A stretch of 64,000 nucleotides of DNA. It comes from Devosia sp. YIM 151766 (GTDB lineage: Bacteria; Pseudomonadota; Alphaproteobacteria; Rhizobiales; Devosiaceae). The position numbers and the translations under genes are program-made. Under the pieces are notes generated by a model. The model did no database searches. It was given only the letters and a program-made list of their open reading frames with translations, and was not told the DNA's origin. The stretch covers positions 496,001 through 560,000 of the forward strand of contig NZ_CP127251.1 of assembly GCF_030285925.1 (NCBI RefSeq). The letters run 5' to 3'. Each line of letters begins with the position of its first letter. Within the stretch, counting starts at the first letter, position 1. Shown piece after piece: positions 34,883-44,270 of the stretch.

Positions 34883-35544
34883 AGGGGGCGGGCGATCATC
34901 ACCACCTGCACCCCTGCTTGCTGCGCCGCGTCCAGCTTGGCCCGGGTCTGGACGCCGCCGGAATTCTTGCTGACGAGATGGGTAACGCCATGATTCCGCA
35001 TCAAGGCGATCTCGTCGCCGAGCGTGTAGGGCGGGCGCGTTCGAAGCAATTGGGCATGTCCGGGCAGTTCGAAGGCCGGGGCTTCGATGACCCGGACCAG
35101 AAACGAGCAATCCTGCCGCTGCAGATAGGTTTCGAGCCCGCTATGGCCGGTCGTCAGCAATACAACGGCGCCAGCGGGAAGAGCGGCCGCCGCTTCCTGC
35201 ACCGATGCCGCCATTATCCAGCTTTGCCCTGCCGGCGGCTCCCAGCCCGGCCGCGTCAACCGCACCAGCCTGATGCCCGTTTTTTTCGAAGCGGCCACGG
35301 CATTGCCGGATATCTGGTCGGCAAAGGGGTGGCTGGCATCCACCAGCCGTTCGATGCCGGCGGCTTGCAAATAAGCGCTGAGCCCGGCAATGCCACCGAA
35401 GGGCCCGATGCGCAGCGCCCCTTCGGGCAATATCGGGTCCTGCGTACGCCCGGCCAGCGAGGTTGTCACCTTATGCCCCAGCGTCACCAGGCGACCGGCC
35501 AATTGCCGCGCCTCCACCGTACCTCCCAGGATCAGGATATTCAT
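34813..35544 (-). CDS. cobK: Precorrin-6A reductase CobK
   Basis: A 243-aa protein. It has the N-terminal MNILILGGTVEARQLAGRL, the conserved VDASHPFADQIS, LLTTGHSGLETYL, RTRPPYTLGDEIALM and VSKNSGG. It reduces precorrin-6A to precorrin-6B with NADPH. ATG 35544 begins the family homology; a longer frame to 35625 exists. The 3' end overlaps cobE by 70 bp in antisense, and the 5' end is 70 bp from the divergent cobA start. Confidence 0.94.
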   Translation of the reverse strand: MNILILGGTVEARQLAGRLVTLGHKVTTSLAGRTQDPILPEGALRIGPFGGIAGLSAYLQAAGIERLVDASHPFADQISGNAVAASKKTGIRLVRLTRPGWEPPAGQSWIMAASVQEAAAALPAGAVVLLTTGHSGLETYLQRQDCSFLVRVIEAPAFELPGHAQLLRTRPPYTLGDEIALMRNHGVTHLVSKNSGGVQTRAKLDAAQQAGVQVVMIARPLHAPALEVDSVEAALSALELVTA

Positions 35545-35614
35545 CTGTCTGCGTCCATAAATTTGCGCCAATGTGCCTCGCCGGCGCGCGCCGCTCAAGT
35601 GGCGGGAGCCGCCC

Positions 35615-36427
35615 ATGGCTGACACGCATTTCGCCCATCTGGCTCATGCGGACTTTCCGCCCTTCATGCCGGGCTCGGTCTGGCTGGTCGGGGCGGGGCC
35701 GGGCGGCCCCGGCCTGCTCACCCTTCTGGGCTATCATGCGCTGGGACAAGCCGATGTCATCGTCCACGATGCGCTGGTTTCGCCCGATATCCTGGCATTG
35801 GCCCCGCCGCATGTCGAACGGGTACATGCCGGCAAGCGCGGCGGCAAGCCGTCTCCCAAACAGGCCGATATCACCATCCGCCTCATCGACCTGGCCCGCC
35901 AGGGCAAGCGCGTATTGCGCCTCAAGGGCGGCGACCCCTTCATGTTCGGCCGCGGCGGCGAAGAAGCGGGCGAGCTGGCGCGGGCGGGGGTGCCGTTCCG
36001 CATCGTTCCCGGCATCTCCTCCGGCCTTGGCGGCCTGGCCTATGCCGGCCTGCCGGTCACCCACCGCGACACCAATCACGCCGTGATTTTCCTGACCGGC
36101 CACGACGAATCCGGCGCGGTTCCCGGCGCGGTCGATTGGCCCGCCATTGCCAGGGCGGCGCCGGTGATCGTCATGTTCATGGCGGTGAAGCATCTCCCGG
36201 CCATCGCCCATCGCCTGCTCGATGCCGGCCGGATGCCGGATGAAGCGCTGACCGTGGTTTCCCACGCCGCCAGCCCCCGGCAGGTCGTCGTCGAAACGAG
36301 CCTCGGCGCCGCGTCCGGCCTGACCGATATCCCGACGCCCGCCATCGTCGTGCTCGGGCCGGTATCCCGCTATCGGCACAATCTCGACTGGTATGTCGAC
36401 GAAGTTCGGAAACACAGCTTTGGCTAA
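35615..36427 (+). CDS. cobA: Uroporphyrinogen-III C-methyltransferase (SUMT) CobA
   Basis: A 270-aa SAM-dependent methyltransferase. It has VWLVGAGPGGPGLLTLLGYH, DALVSPDIL, KRVLRLKGGDPFMFGRGGEE and the later GLPVTHRDTNHAVIFLTGH. It converts uroporphyrinogen III to precorrin-2, committing it to B12 or sirohaem. ATG 35615 has a GGGAG ribosome site 6 nt upstream; an in-frame ATG at 35573 would add 14 basic residues. cobB starts inside its 3' end. Confidence 0.94.
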   Translation: MADTHFAHLAHADFPPFMPGSVWLVGAGPGGPGLLTLLGYHALGQADVIVHDALVSPDILALAPPHVERVHAGKRGGKPSPKQADITIRLIDLARQGKRVLRLKGGDPFMFGRGGEEAGELARAGVPFRIVPGISSGLGGLAYAGLPVTHRDTNHAVIFLTGHDESGAVPGAVDWPAIARAAPVIVMFMAVKHLPAIAHRLLDAGRMPDEALTVVSHAASPRQVVVETSLGAASGLTDIPTPAIVVLGPVSRYRHNLDWYVDEVRKHSFG

Positions 36428-37715
36428 GGGACTGATTATCGCCGCGCCGCGCTCCGGTTCCGGCAAGACGCTGGTGACGCTCGGCCTCTTGGCCGCCCTG
36501 CGCCGCCGGGGCCTGGCCGTTGCGCCCGCCAAGACCGGGCCGGATTTCATCGACCCGGTGTTTCTCGGTCAGGCCGCCGGGCGCGAGGCGATCAATCTCG
36601 ACCCCTGGGCCATGCAAGCGGATCAGAATCGGGCCCTGGCGGCCCAGCATGCCGCCGGCGCCGACCTGCTCCTCGTCGAAGGTGTGATGGGCCTGTTCGA
36701 TGCCGCCGCCGATGGCCATGGCTCCACCGCCGATCTGGCGGAAAATCTTGACCTGCCGGTGGTTCTCGTCGTCGATGCCGACAAGCAGAGTCAATCGGTC
36801 GCGCCTCTCGTTGCCGGTTTTGCCAATTGGCGCAGCAATGTGCAGGTGTCCGGCATCATCCTCAACCGCGTCGCCTCCGCCCGGCACGAGCGCATGCTGG
36901 TCGCAGCGCTCAGGGCTACAGGCCTACCGCTGCTCGGCGCCATTCCCCGGCGTCAGGAACTGCTGATCCCCGAGCGGCATCTCGGCCTGGTCCTGCCGAA
37001 CGAGATTTCAGAATTTCAGAATTTCCTGGATATGGCGGCCGAAAGCATCGGTGACTTCATCGATCTTGCCGCTTTTGAGCGCCTGGCGAGGCCGGTCCCC
37101 CCGCCGGAGGCGGAGCCGCGTGCCCTGCCACCGCTCGGTCAACGCATCGCCATTGCCCGCGACGCGGCTTTCGCCTTTCTTTACCGGCACCTGCTGGAGG
37201 GTTGGCGCGCTGCCGGCGCCGAACTCAGCTTCTTTTCACCGCTGGCCGATGAAGGCCCGGCGCCCGATGCCGACGCCGTCTTCCTGCCCGGCGGCTATCC
37301 CGAACTCCATGGCGCCAGCCTCGCCGCTGCGACCGGCTTCAAATCGGCTCTGATTGCCGCCCGCGACCGGAACGCGCTGATCTATGGCGAATGCGGCGGC
37401 TTCATGGTCCTGGGCGACGCCCTGCTTGACCAGCATGGCACCAGCCACGCCATGGCCGGCCTCTTGCCCACCATCACCCGGATGGACCGGCCCAAACGCG
37501 TTCTCGGTTACCGACGCTTGCTGCATGACAGCCCCTTGCCCTGGCCGCCGGGCTTGAACGGTCACGAATTTCACTATTCCTCGGCCAAGCAATCCGGCCT
37601 GCCGCCGCTCTTTGAGGCGCTGGATGCCGAAAATGTGCGGCAATTGCCCATGGGCGCCGTGCTCGGCCGCGTTATGGGCTCTTACGCCCATGTCATTGCC
37701 GTCGTCTCGAATTGA
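36393..37715 (+). CDS. cobB: Cobyrinate a,c-diamide synthase CobB
   Basis: A 440-aa glutamine amidotransferase. The N-terminal ATPase domain begins KGLIIAAPRSGSGKTLVTLGL and contains KTGPDFIDPVF. The C-terminal class I amidotransferase has the nucleophile Cys in YGECGGFMVLG and a late EFHYSS. It amidates the a and c side chains of hydrogenobyrinate. The ATG at 36393 overlaps cobA by 35 bp; TTG 36420, overlapping by 8 bp, is an equally good start and closer to the family N terminus. It is followed by cobQ after 41 bp. Confidence 0.94.
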   Translation: MSTKFGNTALAKGLIIAAPRSGSGKTLVTLGLLAALRRRGLAVAPAKTGPDFIDPVFLGQAAGREAINLDPWAMQADQNRALAAQHAAGADLLLVEGVMGLFDAAADGHGSTADLAENLDLPVVLVVDADKQSQSVAPLVAGFANWRSNVQVSGIILNRVASARHERMLVAALRATGLPLLGAIPRRQELLIPERHLGLVLPNEISEFQNFLDMAAESIGDFIDLAAFERLARPVPPPEAEPRALPPLGQRIAIARDAAFAFLYRHLLEGWRAAGAELSFFSPLADEGPAPDADAVFLPGGYPELHGASLAAATGFKSALIAARDRNALIYGECGGFMVLGDALLDQHGTSHAMAGLLPTITRMDRPKRVLGYRRLLHDSPLPWPPGLNGHEFHYSSAKQSGLPPLFEALDAENVRQLPMGAVLGRVMGSYAHVIAVVSN

Positions 37716-37756
37716 GGTAAAAAGCCATGGGCTAGGCCCGAATGGCAGGAGGACCC

Positions 37757-39214
37757 ATGGCCAAGGCATTGATGTTCATGGGCACCGGCTCGGATGTGGG
37801 CAAGTCGCTGATCGTCGCCGGGCTGTGCCGCGTCCTCAGCAATCGCGGACTGTCCGTCGCCCCCTTCAAGCCGCAGAACATGAGCAATAATGCCGCCGTC
37901 ACCGAAGATGGCGGCGAGATCGGCCGGGCCCAGGCGCTGCAGGCCCGCGCCGCGCGCCGTCCGCCGCTCACCGCCATGAACCCGGTCCTGCTCAAGCCCG
38001 AGGGCGAAACCGGCTCGCAAGTCGTGGTGCGCGGCCAACGGCGCGCCAGCCTGTCCGCCCGGCAATATTGGACCGACCGGGCCCAATTGCTGCCCGAAGT
38101 GCTCGCTGCCTTCCATGACCTGGCCCGCAATGCCGATTACCTGCTGGTCGAAGGCGCCGGCAGCGCCTCCGAAGTCAATCTCCGGCCGGGCGACATCGCC
38201 AATTTCGGCTTTGCCCGCGCCGCCACTGTGCCGGTGATCCTGATCGGCGACATTCATCGCGGCGGCGTCATCGCCTCGATCGTCGGCACTTTGGCGGTTG
38301 TCGATCCGGATGATGCGGCGCTTATCCGCGCCAGCCTCATCAACAAATTCTTCGGCGATCCGGCTTTGTTCGAAAGCGGCAAGGCCTTTCTCGAGCGCCG
38401 CACCGGCCTGCCCTGTTTCGGCCCGGTCCCACATTTTGCCGCCGCCGCCAGCTTACCCGCCGAGGATGCCCTGGCGCTCGAAACCTATTCGGGCGGGCAG
38501 GGCAGTTTCCACATCGCCGTGCCGCGCCTGCCGCGTATCGCCAATTTCGACGATCTCGATCCGCTCCGCGCCGAACCCGGCGTCACCCTGACCCTGGTGC
38601 AGCCCGGCGATCCCATACCGCGTCATGCCGACCTCGTGCTTTTGCCCGGCTCCAAGGCCACGCGAGCCGATCTCGCCGCCCTGCGCGCCAATGGCTGGGA
38701 TATCGACATCCTCGCTCATCACCGCGCCGGCGGGATGGTCCTGGGCATTTGCGGCGGCTATCAGATGCTGGGCCGCACCATAGCCGACCCGGACGGCATC
38801 GAGGGGCAGCCGGGCACCAGCGCGGGGCTGGGCCTGCTCGATGTGGACACCGTGCTCGCCCCGACCAAGCACTTGCGCACCGAAACCGCCATTCATGTCG
38901 CGAGCGGCGAAGCCCTGACGGGCTACCACATGCATATGGGCGTCACCCAAGGCCCCGACCGGGCGCGGCCCTTCGCCCGGGTGGGGCATGAACCGGAAGG
39001 CGCGGTCGGCGCCGATGGGCGGGTCATGGGCACCTATCTGCATGGGCTTTTTGCCGCCGATGGGTTCCGGCGCGCCTTTCTCGGCCATGCCGCCAGCGCC
39101 GACCTCGCCTATGAAGCCGGCATTGAAACCGCCCTGGATGGCTTGGCCGCCCATCTTGAAAAACATCTCGATATCGACAAATTGCTGGCTCTCGCCACGC
39201 AAGTGGAGGTTTGA
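37757..39214 (+). CDS. cobQ: Cobyric acid synthase CobQ
   Basis: A 485-aa amidotransferase. The dethiobiotin-synthetase-like domain starts [20 protein letters not shown], with [13 protein letters not shown] and [12 protein letters not shown]. The C-terminal triad domain has [12 protein letters not shown] (catalytic Cys) and YLHGLF (His). It amidates side chains b, d, e and g of adenosylcobyrinate diamide. ATG 37757 has AGGAGG four bases upstream. An in-frame ATG five codons earlier would use that ribosome site as coding sequence. cobD follows after 3 bp. Confidence 0.96.
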   Translation: MAKALMFMGTGSDVGKSLIVAGLCRVLSNRGLSVAPFKPQNMSNNAAVTEDGGEIGRAQALQARAARRPPLTAMNPVLLKPEGETGSQVVVRGQRRASLSARQYWTDRAQLLPEVLAAFHDLARNADYLLVEGAGSASEVNLRPGDIANFGFARAATVPVILIGDIHRGGVIASIVGTLAVVDPDDAALIRASLINKFFGDPALFESGKAFLERRTGLPCFGPVPHFAAAASLPAEDALALETYSGGQGSFHIAVPRLPRIANFDDLDPLRAEPGVTLTLVQPGDPIPRHADLVLLPGSKATRADLAALRANGWDIDILAHHRAGGMVLGICGGYQMLGRTIADPDGIEGQPGTSAGLGLLDVDTVLAPTKHLRTETAIHVASGEALTGYHMHMGVTQGPDRARPFARVGHEPEGAVGADGRVMGTYLHGLFAADGFRRAFLGHAASADLAYEAGIETALDGLAAHLEKHLDIDKLLALATQVEV

Positions 39215-39217
39215 GTC

Positions 39218-40186
39218 ATGGAATCGCTGATCGCGCCGCTGGCGCTCGCCGTGGAACGCCGTCTCGGCTATCCGCAGAAGTTGACCGACACGGTCGGCCA
39301 CCCCGTCATCTGGTTCGGCAAGCTGATCGGCTTTTGCGAGACTCGACTGAACACTGAAAAACGCACTGCTTGGCAACGCAAGCTGGCGGGTGTCGTCGCC
39401 CTGGGCCTCTTGCTGCTTTCGGTGCTGATCGTCACTGTCGGCATCCGCACGATTTTGTCCTGGCTGCCTTTGGGCTGGTTCGTCGAAATGCTGCTGGCCA
39501 CCGCTTTTTTGGCCCAGAAAGAACTGGGTCGGGCCGTCAATGCCGTTTCCGAAGCACTCCGTCAGTCCTTGGCCGCCGGGCGCGAGGCGGTCAGTCATGT
39601 CGTCGGTCGCGATCCTCAGGCCCTGGATGAAGCCGGCGTCGCCCGCGCCGCCGTGGAGACATTGGCCGAAAGCACCTCGGACGGCGTCGTCGCGCCCTGG
39701 TTCTTCCTCGTGCTGTTCGGCCTGCCCGGCATCGCGCTCTACAAGGCTGTCAATACCGCCGATTCCATGATCGGCCATCGCAACGAGCGCTATCGCGATT
39801 ATGGCTGGGCCGCTGCGAAGCTCGACGATGTGCTCAATTGGCTGCCGGCGCGGTTCTCGGCGGTTCTCGTCACCATTGCCTGTTTCTTCACCCCCGGCGC
39901 CAGCCCCAGCCGCGCCTGGGCCACCGCCCGGCGCGATGCGGGAAAGCACGAATCGCCCAATGCCGGCTGGCCCGAAGCCGCCTTTGCCGGGGCGCTCGGC
40001 TTCCAGCTCGGCGGTCCCCGCGCCTATGACGGCGAAGTCATCGACCTCCCGGCCTTCGGCACCGGCAAGCTGGCGCTCGGCGCCAGCGACATCATGCTCG
40101 CTCTATTGCTCTATCGCCGTACGCTGGACGTATTGCTGACGGTGAGCGCCGCGCTCGCCATCATGCTCCTGCTTGGCTGGCATTAG
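39218..40186 (+). CDS. cobD: Adenosylcobinamide-phosphate synthase CobD (CbiB)
   Basis: A 322-aa membrane protein with four or five helices. It has the CbiB-family opening ALAVERRLGYPQKLTDTVGHPVIWFGKLI, then VETLAESTSDGVVAPWF and KAVNTADSMIGHRNERY. It attaches the aminopropanol arm to cobyric acid. It lies 3 bp after cobQ and is the last gene of cobA-cobB-cobQ-cobD. Confidence 0.95.
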   Translation: MESLIAPLALAVERRLGYPQKLTDTVGHPVIWFGKLIGFCETRLNTEKRTAWQRKLAGVVALGLLLLSVLIVTVGIRTILSWLPLGWFVEMLLATAFLAQKELGRAVNAVSEALRQSLAAGREAVSHVVGRDPQALDEAGVARAAVETLAESTSDGVVAPWFFLVLFGLPGIALYKAVNTADSMIGHRNERYRDYGWAAAKLDDVLNWLPARFSAVLVTIACFFTPGASPSRAWATARRDAGKHESPNAGWPEAAFAGALGFQLGGPRAYDGEVIDLPAFGTGKLALGASDIMLALLLYRRTLDVLLTVSAALAIMLLLGWH

Positions 40187-40213
40187 CAGCGGCTTATCGC
40201 CCCGTTGAGATTC

Positions 40214-40753
40214 TTACGCCGTCTCGGCAGGGGCCTCGCCCTTCATGGTCAGCGGCAAGCCTGCGGCGATGAAATAGACATCCTCGCAGACCTCGGCCAA
40301 CCGCTGGTGGGTCGAGCCGGCCAAGTCGCGAAAAGTGCGGGCCATGGCATTGTCCGGCACGATGCCGAGCCCGACCTCATTGGACACCAGGATGATCTTG
40401 GCCTGGCGGAATTCCATCAGCGTGGCGCAAAGCTCGCCCACTGCGGTGGCGACGTCTTCATTGGCGATCAGCAGATTGGTGAGCCACAGCGTCAGGCAAT
40501 CGACCAATACCACGTCATGCGTCGCGCCGGCCTTGAGGATGGCGTGGGACAATTCCAGCGGCTCCTCGATAGTGGTGAAGCGATTGCCGCGCGAGACCTG
40601 ATGGCTGGACACCCGCTCCCGCATCTCGCCGTCCAGGATATCGGCCGTGGCCAGATAGGCCGCCCGCGCGCCTGAATGCAGCGCCACCTTTTCGGCAAAG
40701 GCCGTTTTGCCCGAGCGCGCGCCGCCCAAAATCAGGCAATGTCGTGTCATCAT
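40214..40753 (-). CDS. cobP: Adenosylcobinamide kinase / guanylyltransferase CobP (CobU)
   Basis: A 179-aa enzyme. P-loop LGGARSGKTAFAEKVA sits at the N terminus, followed by RRFTTIEEP-like NRFTTIEEPLEL, the VLVDCLTLWLTNLL block and VSNEVGLGIVPDN. It phosphorylates adenosylcobinamide and transfers GMP to it during nucleotide-loop assembly. Either of two adjacent ATG codons (40753, 40750) may be used. It is convergent with cobD, with 27 bp between stops. Confidence 0.95.
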   Translation of the reverse strand: MMTRHCLILGGARSGKTAFAEKVALHSGARAAYLATADILDGEMRERVSSHQVSRGNRFTTIEEPLELSHAILKAGATHDVVLVDCLTLWLTNLLIANEDVATAVGELCATLMEFRQAKIILVSNEVGLGIVPDNAMARTFRDLAGSTHQRLAEVCEDVYFIAAGLPLTMKGEAPAETA

Positions 40754-41001
40754 CCAACCCCATGCCGGTCCGCGGCGACTGATTGCTGTTTGTAACCTTG
40801 GCTCCAACGGCAAGCCGCTGCAAGCCGTTCCCCCTTGCGGCTTCTTTGTCGGCGGCCGGGCGCGCACCGCGCCGATATCGAACGATTTCTGCCATATGCT
40901 ACTTTCGTCTTAACCTCTTTGGCATTATGGTCCGCGCCGAATTGACCCCCTAGTTTGGGATCGGCCGCAGCGTCCTGCCTTTTGCGTCCTTCCCCCGATC
41001 C
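40754..41001. other. Divergent promoter region, cobP and sugar-kinase operon
   Basis: 248 bp upstream of two divergent genes. I see no riboswitch, tRNA or strong promoter pair. An imperfect palindrome (AAGCCGCTGCAAGCC and GGCTTC) at 40811-40849 is the only structure noted. Confidence 0.5.
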
Positions 41002-41958
41002 ATGGAGAAGCCGTTCGTGCCGCGATATTACCTTGGCGTCGATGGTGGCGGCACCAATTGCCGCGTGCGACTCGCCAATGAGCGTCTTGAGACGCTGGCC
41101 GAGGTGAAAAACGGCCGCTCCAATCTCCAGATCGATGGGGGAGACCCGGCATATAAGGCTATCAGCGACGGCGCCCGCGATGTTTTCGAGGCCGCCGGCA
41201 TCGATTATGCCGAAGCCGCCAATACCTTTGCCTGTTTCGGCATGGCCGGCGGGCGCATGGATTCGGCCCGCGATGATTTTGCCGCGCGCCGCTGGCCCTT
41301 TGCCGGCGTCAAGGTTTATGACGACATCGATATCGCCCATGCCGGCGCCCTGGGCGGCGAAGAGGGCGGCGTGGTGATCATCGGCACCGGCTCGGCCGCC
41401 ATGTCCATCGTCGGCGGCAGGCGCTATCAGGCCGGCGGCTGGGGCTTCCATATCGGCGATCAGATGTCGGGAGCCATTCTGGGCCGGGAACTGGCCCGCT
41501 ACGCCGTCGAGGCCGAGGATGGGCTGGTGGAAGCCTCTCCGCTCACCAAGGCGGTGATCGCGGCTTTGGGCGGCAACAACCAGGCGGCGATGACCTGGTC
41601 CTTTGCCACCGATCTCGATCTGAAGCTGCTTAGCCGCGACGGCACCGAAGGCTGCGACGATGCGCTGGTCGGCCGCGCCCCCGGCGAATTCGGCCGGCTG
41701 ATGCCGCTCTGGTTCGAATATCTCGAACAGGGCGATCCGGTTGCCCGCAAGATGCTCGACATTGAATTGGGCCATGTCGACAATTATGTGAATTGGTTCA
41801 AAAGCCATGGCGCCTCCGTCATGGCGATCGTGGGCGGGCTCGGTCAGAGGCTGTTCCCGAACCTCCAGCAGCTTTACGGCACTTTCGTTGCCCTGCCCAA
41901 ATACGAACCCCTGCATGGCGCGATCATTCTCGCGCGGCAGAATTTCGCCTCGAACTAA
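41002..41958 (+). CDS. BadF/BadG/BcrA/BcrD-type sugar kinase (glucosamine/GlcNAc kinase-like)
   Basis: A 318-aa ASKHA-fold ATPase. Phosphate-1 motif is YYLGVDGGGTNCRVRL, followed by VYDDIDIAHAGAL, VVIIGTGSAAM (phosphate 2) and GWGFHIGDQMSG, then the C-terminal VMAIVGGLGQRL (adenosine motif). This pattern matches N-acetylglucosamine/glucosamine kinases of PF01869. As first gene of an operon with zwf, pgl and edd, it may feed hexose phosphate into the Entner-Doudoroff route, possibly acting as the glucokinase (inference). zwf begins 12 bp after its stop. Confidence 0.85.
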   Translation: MEKPFVPRYYLGVDGGGTNCRVRLANERLETLAEVKNGRSNLQIDGGDPAYKAISDGARDVFEAAGIDYAEAANTFACFGMAGGRMDSARDDFAARRWPFAGVKVYDDIDIAHAGALGGEEGGVVIIGTGSAAMSIVGGRRYQAGGWGFHIGDQMSGAILGRELARYAVEAEDGLVEASPLTKAVIAALGGNNQAAMTWSFATDLDLKLLSRDGTEGCDDALVGRAPGEFGRLMPLWFEYLEQGDPVARKMLDIELGHVDNYVNWFKSHGASVMAIVGGLGQRLFPNLQQLYGTFVALPKYEPLHGAIILARQNFASN

Positions 41959-41970
41959 AGGGCCTCTCAT

Positions 41971-43452
41971 TTGTCCAGCCGCATCATTCCCGTCCAGCCT
42001 TTCGACTATGTGGTGTTCGGCGCCACCGGCGATCTGACGAAACGCAAGCTGGTGCCGGCGCTCTATCACCGCTTCATGGACGGGCAGTTCGACGAGCAGA
42101 GCCGCTTCATCGGCGCGTCGCGTTCGAAGCTGAGCGAAGCCGAATTCCAGCAATTGGTGCGCGAGGCGCTGGAGCAATTCGTCGACAAGCAATATCAGGA
42201 TCCCGAGACTATCGAGCGCTTCGTCGCGATCTGCACCTATGTGCCGGTTGATGCCAGCAAGCCCGATTCATCCGGCGATCTCGGCGCCGCCCTGCGCGAC
42301 GATCCTAAAATCGTCCGCGCCTTTTATCTCGCGGTGGCGCCGGACCTGTTCGAACCCATTGCCGAATATCTCCACGCCAAGAAGCTCTATCGCCGCGATG
42401 CCCGGGTGGTGATCGAAAAGCCGCTCGGCCACGATCTGGCATCCTCGCAGGAAATCAACGATGGCGTCGCCAAGATCTTCAAGGAAGATCAGGTCTATCG
42501 CATCGACCATTATCTCGGCAAAGAGACGGTGCAGAACCTGCTGGCGCTGCGCTTCGCCAATACTTTGTTCGAGCCGGTATGGAATTCCGCTCATATCGAC
42601 CATGTGCAATTGACCGTGGCCGAAAGCGTCGGCGCCGGCACGCGCGGCTATTACGACGAGAGCGGCGCGCTCCGCGACATGATCCAGAACCACATGCTGC
42701 AATTGCTCTGCCTTGTGGCCATGGAACCGCCCGCCAATGACGACGCCAATGCCCTGCGCGACGAGAAGCTCAAGGTTCTCCGCGCCCTGCGCTCCATCGC
42801 CAATGGCGAAGTCGGCAAGGAAACCGTGCGCGGCCAATATCGCGGCGTCAAGTCGGAAACCGCCTCGGTCGCCTCCTACCAGGATGAATTGCCCGAGGAC
42901 AAGAAGGGCAGCCGCACCGAAACCTTTGTGGCGCTCAAGGTGCATATCGACAATTGGCGCTGGGCCGGCGTGCCCTTCTATCTGCGCACCGGCAAGCGCA
43001 TGGCCGAGCGCGTCTCGGAAATCTGCATCCAGTTCAAGCCCATTCCGCACTCGATCTTCGATCATGCAGAAGGCGCGCCCAAGCCCAACAAGCTCATCAT
43101 CCGCCTGCAGCCCGATGAGGGCGTCAAGCTGATGATGATGATCAAGGATCCCGGCCCCGGCGGCATGCGTTTGCGCGAAGTGCCGCTGAACCTCTCCTTC
43201 GCCGAGACGTTCACCGAACGCACGCCCGAAGCCTATGAGCGCCTGCTGATGGACGTGATCCGTGGCAGTCAGGCCCTGTTCATGCGCCGCGACGAGCTGG
43301 AAGCCGCCTGGCAATGGGTCGACCCGATCCGCGAGGCGTGGAACCGCGCCTCCGAGCCGCCTCAGACCTATACGGCCGGCACCTGGGGTCCAAGCGGCGC
43401 CGTGGCGCTGATCGAGCGCGACGGCCGCACCTGGTATGAAGGAAACAATTAG
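41971..43452 (+). CDS. zwf: Glucose-6-phosphate 1-dehydrogenase
   Basis: A 493-aa enzyme of standard length. NADP site: VVFGATGDLTKRKLVPAL near residue 14. Catalytic and substrate block: YRIDHYLGKETVQNLLALRF. Later family motif: VPFYLRTGKRM. It oxidises glucose 6-phosphate to 6-phosphogluconolactone. The TTG start at 41971 is required because the first ATG in frame is inside the conserved region. It is directly followed by pgl, whose ATG abuts the zwf TAG. Confidence 0.97.
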   Translation: MSSRIIPVQPFDYVVFGATGDLTKRKLVPALYHRFMDGQFDEQSRFIGASRSKLSEAEFQQLVREALEQFVDKQYQDPETIERFVAICTYVPVDASKPDSSGDLGAALRDDPKIVRAFYLAVAPDLFEPIAEYLHAKKLYRRDARVVIEKPLGHDLASSQEINDGVAKIFKEDQVYRIDHYLGKETVQNLLALRFANTLFEPVWNSAHIDHVQLTVAESVGAGTRGYYDESGALRDMIQNHMLQLLCLVAMEPPANDDANALRDEKLKVLRALRSIANGEVGKETVRGQYRGVKSETASVASYQDELPEDKKGSRTETFVALKVHIDNWRWAGVPFYLRTGKRMAERVSEICIQFKPIPHSIFDHAEGAPKPNKLIIRLQPDEGVKLMMMIKDPGPGGMRLREVPLNLSFAETFTERTPEAYERLLMDVIRGSQALFMRRDELEAAWQWVDPIREAWNRASEPPQTYTAGTWGPSGAVALIERDGRTWYEGNN

Positions 43453-44148
43453 ATGACCATTGACCGTCGCAGCTTCGCCGACAAGCCCACTCTCGCCACC
43501 GAACTGGCCGAGTCCGTCGCCGACCGCATCCGCGCCGCGATTGCCCAGCGCGGCGCGGCCGCCATCGCCGTCAGCGGCGGCTCCACCCCCGGAAAGTTCT
43601 TCCAGGCCCTGGGCAAGACCAGGGACATCGATTGGGACAAGGTGGTGGTGACATTGGTGGACGAGCGCTGGGTCGATGAAACCAGCGACCGCTCCAATGC
43701 CGGCCTCGTCAATGAAAAGATGCTGCAAGGCCCTGCTGCCTCGGCGCGGTTCTTTCCGCTCTATTCGGGCGGCGACGAGCCCACCCCGGACGCCATAGCC
43801 AAGACCAACGCGCTGATGGCCGAATTGCCCAAGCCGTTCGCCGCCGTCATTCTCGGCATGGGCAATGACGGGCACACCGCCAGTTTCTTCCCCGGCGGCG
43901 ACACGCTGAGCGAGGCGCTGACCGCCGATGGTCCGACCTTGGCCATCCGCGCCCCCGGCGCCGGCGAACCGCGCGTCACCTTCACCCTGCCGCGCCTGCT
44001 CGAAACCGATGGCCTCTACCTTCACATCGAAGGCGGCGAAAAGGCCGATGTGCTCGACGCGGCTTTGGGCGACGGGCCGGTGGAGGATATGCCGATCCGC
44101 GCCGTGCTGCGGTCCGGCGCGCCGATTTCTGTTTACTGGTGTCCATGA
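43453..44148 (+). CDS. pgl: 6-phosphogluconolactonase
   Basis: A 231-aa member of the NagB/DevB group. Motifs are AIAVSGGSTPGKFFQALG, VTLVDERWVDETSDRSNAGLV and ILGMGNDGHTASFFPG with the catalytic His. It hydrolyses 6-phosphogluconolactone to 6-phosphogluconate. It abuts zwf with no spacer and is translated from the same message; edd follows after 122 bp. Confidence 0.96.
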   Translation: MTIDRRSFADKPTLATELAESVADRIRAAIAQRGAAAIAVSGGSTPGKFFQALGKTRDIDWDKVVVTLVDERWVDETSDRSNAGLVNEKMLQGPAASARFFPLYSGGDEPTPDAIAKTNALMAELPKPFAAVILGMGNDGHTASFFPGGDTLSEALTADGPTLAIRAPGAGEPRVTFTLPRLLETDGLYLHIEGGEKADVLDAALGDGPVEDMPIRAVLRSGAPISVYWCP

Positions 44149-44270
44149 GGCTCCTGGGGCGGTCCCCAATCGACCGCCCTGGCCGCTGACGGATTGCCGG
44201 TTTTGATGCAAGGATAAACCGCGCCAGCGGCCCTCTTCTGGCGCGCCCTTGCGAGCAATGGAGACTTGCC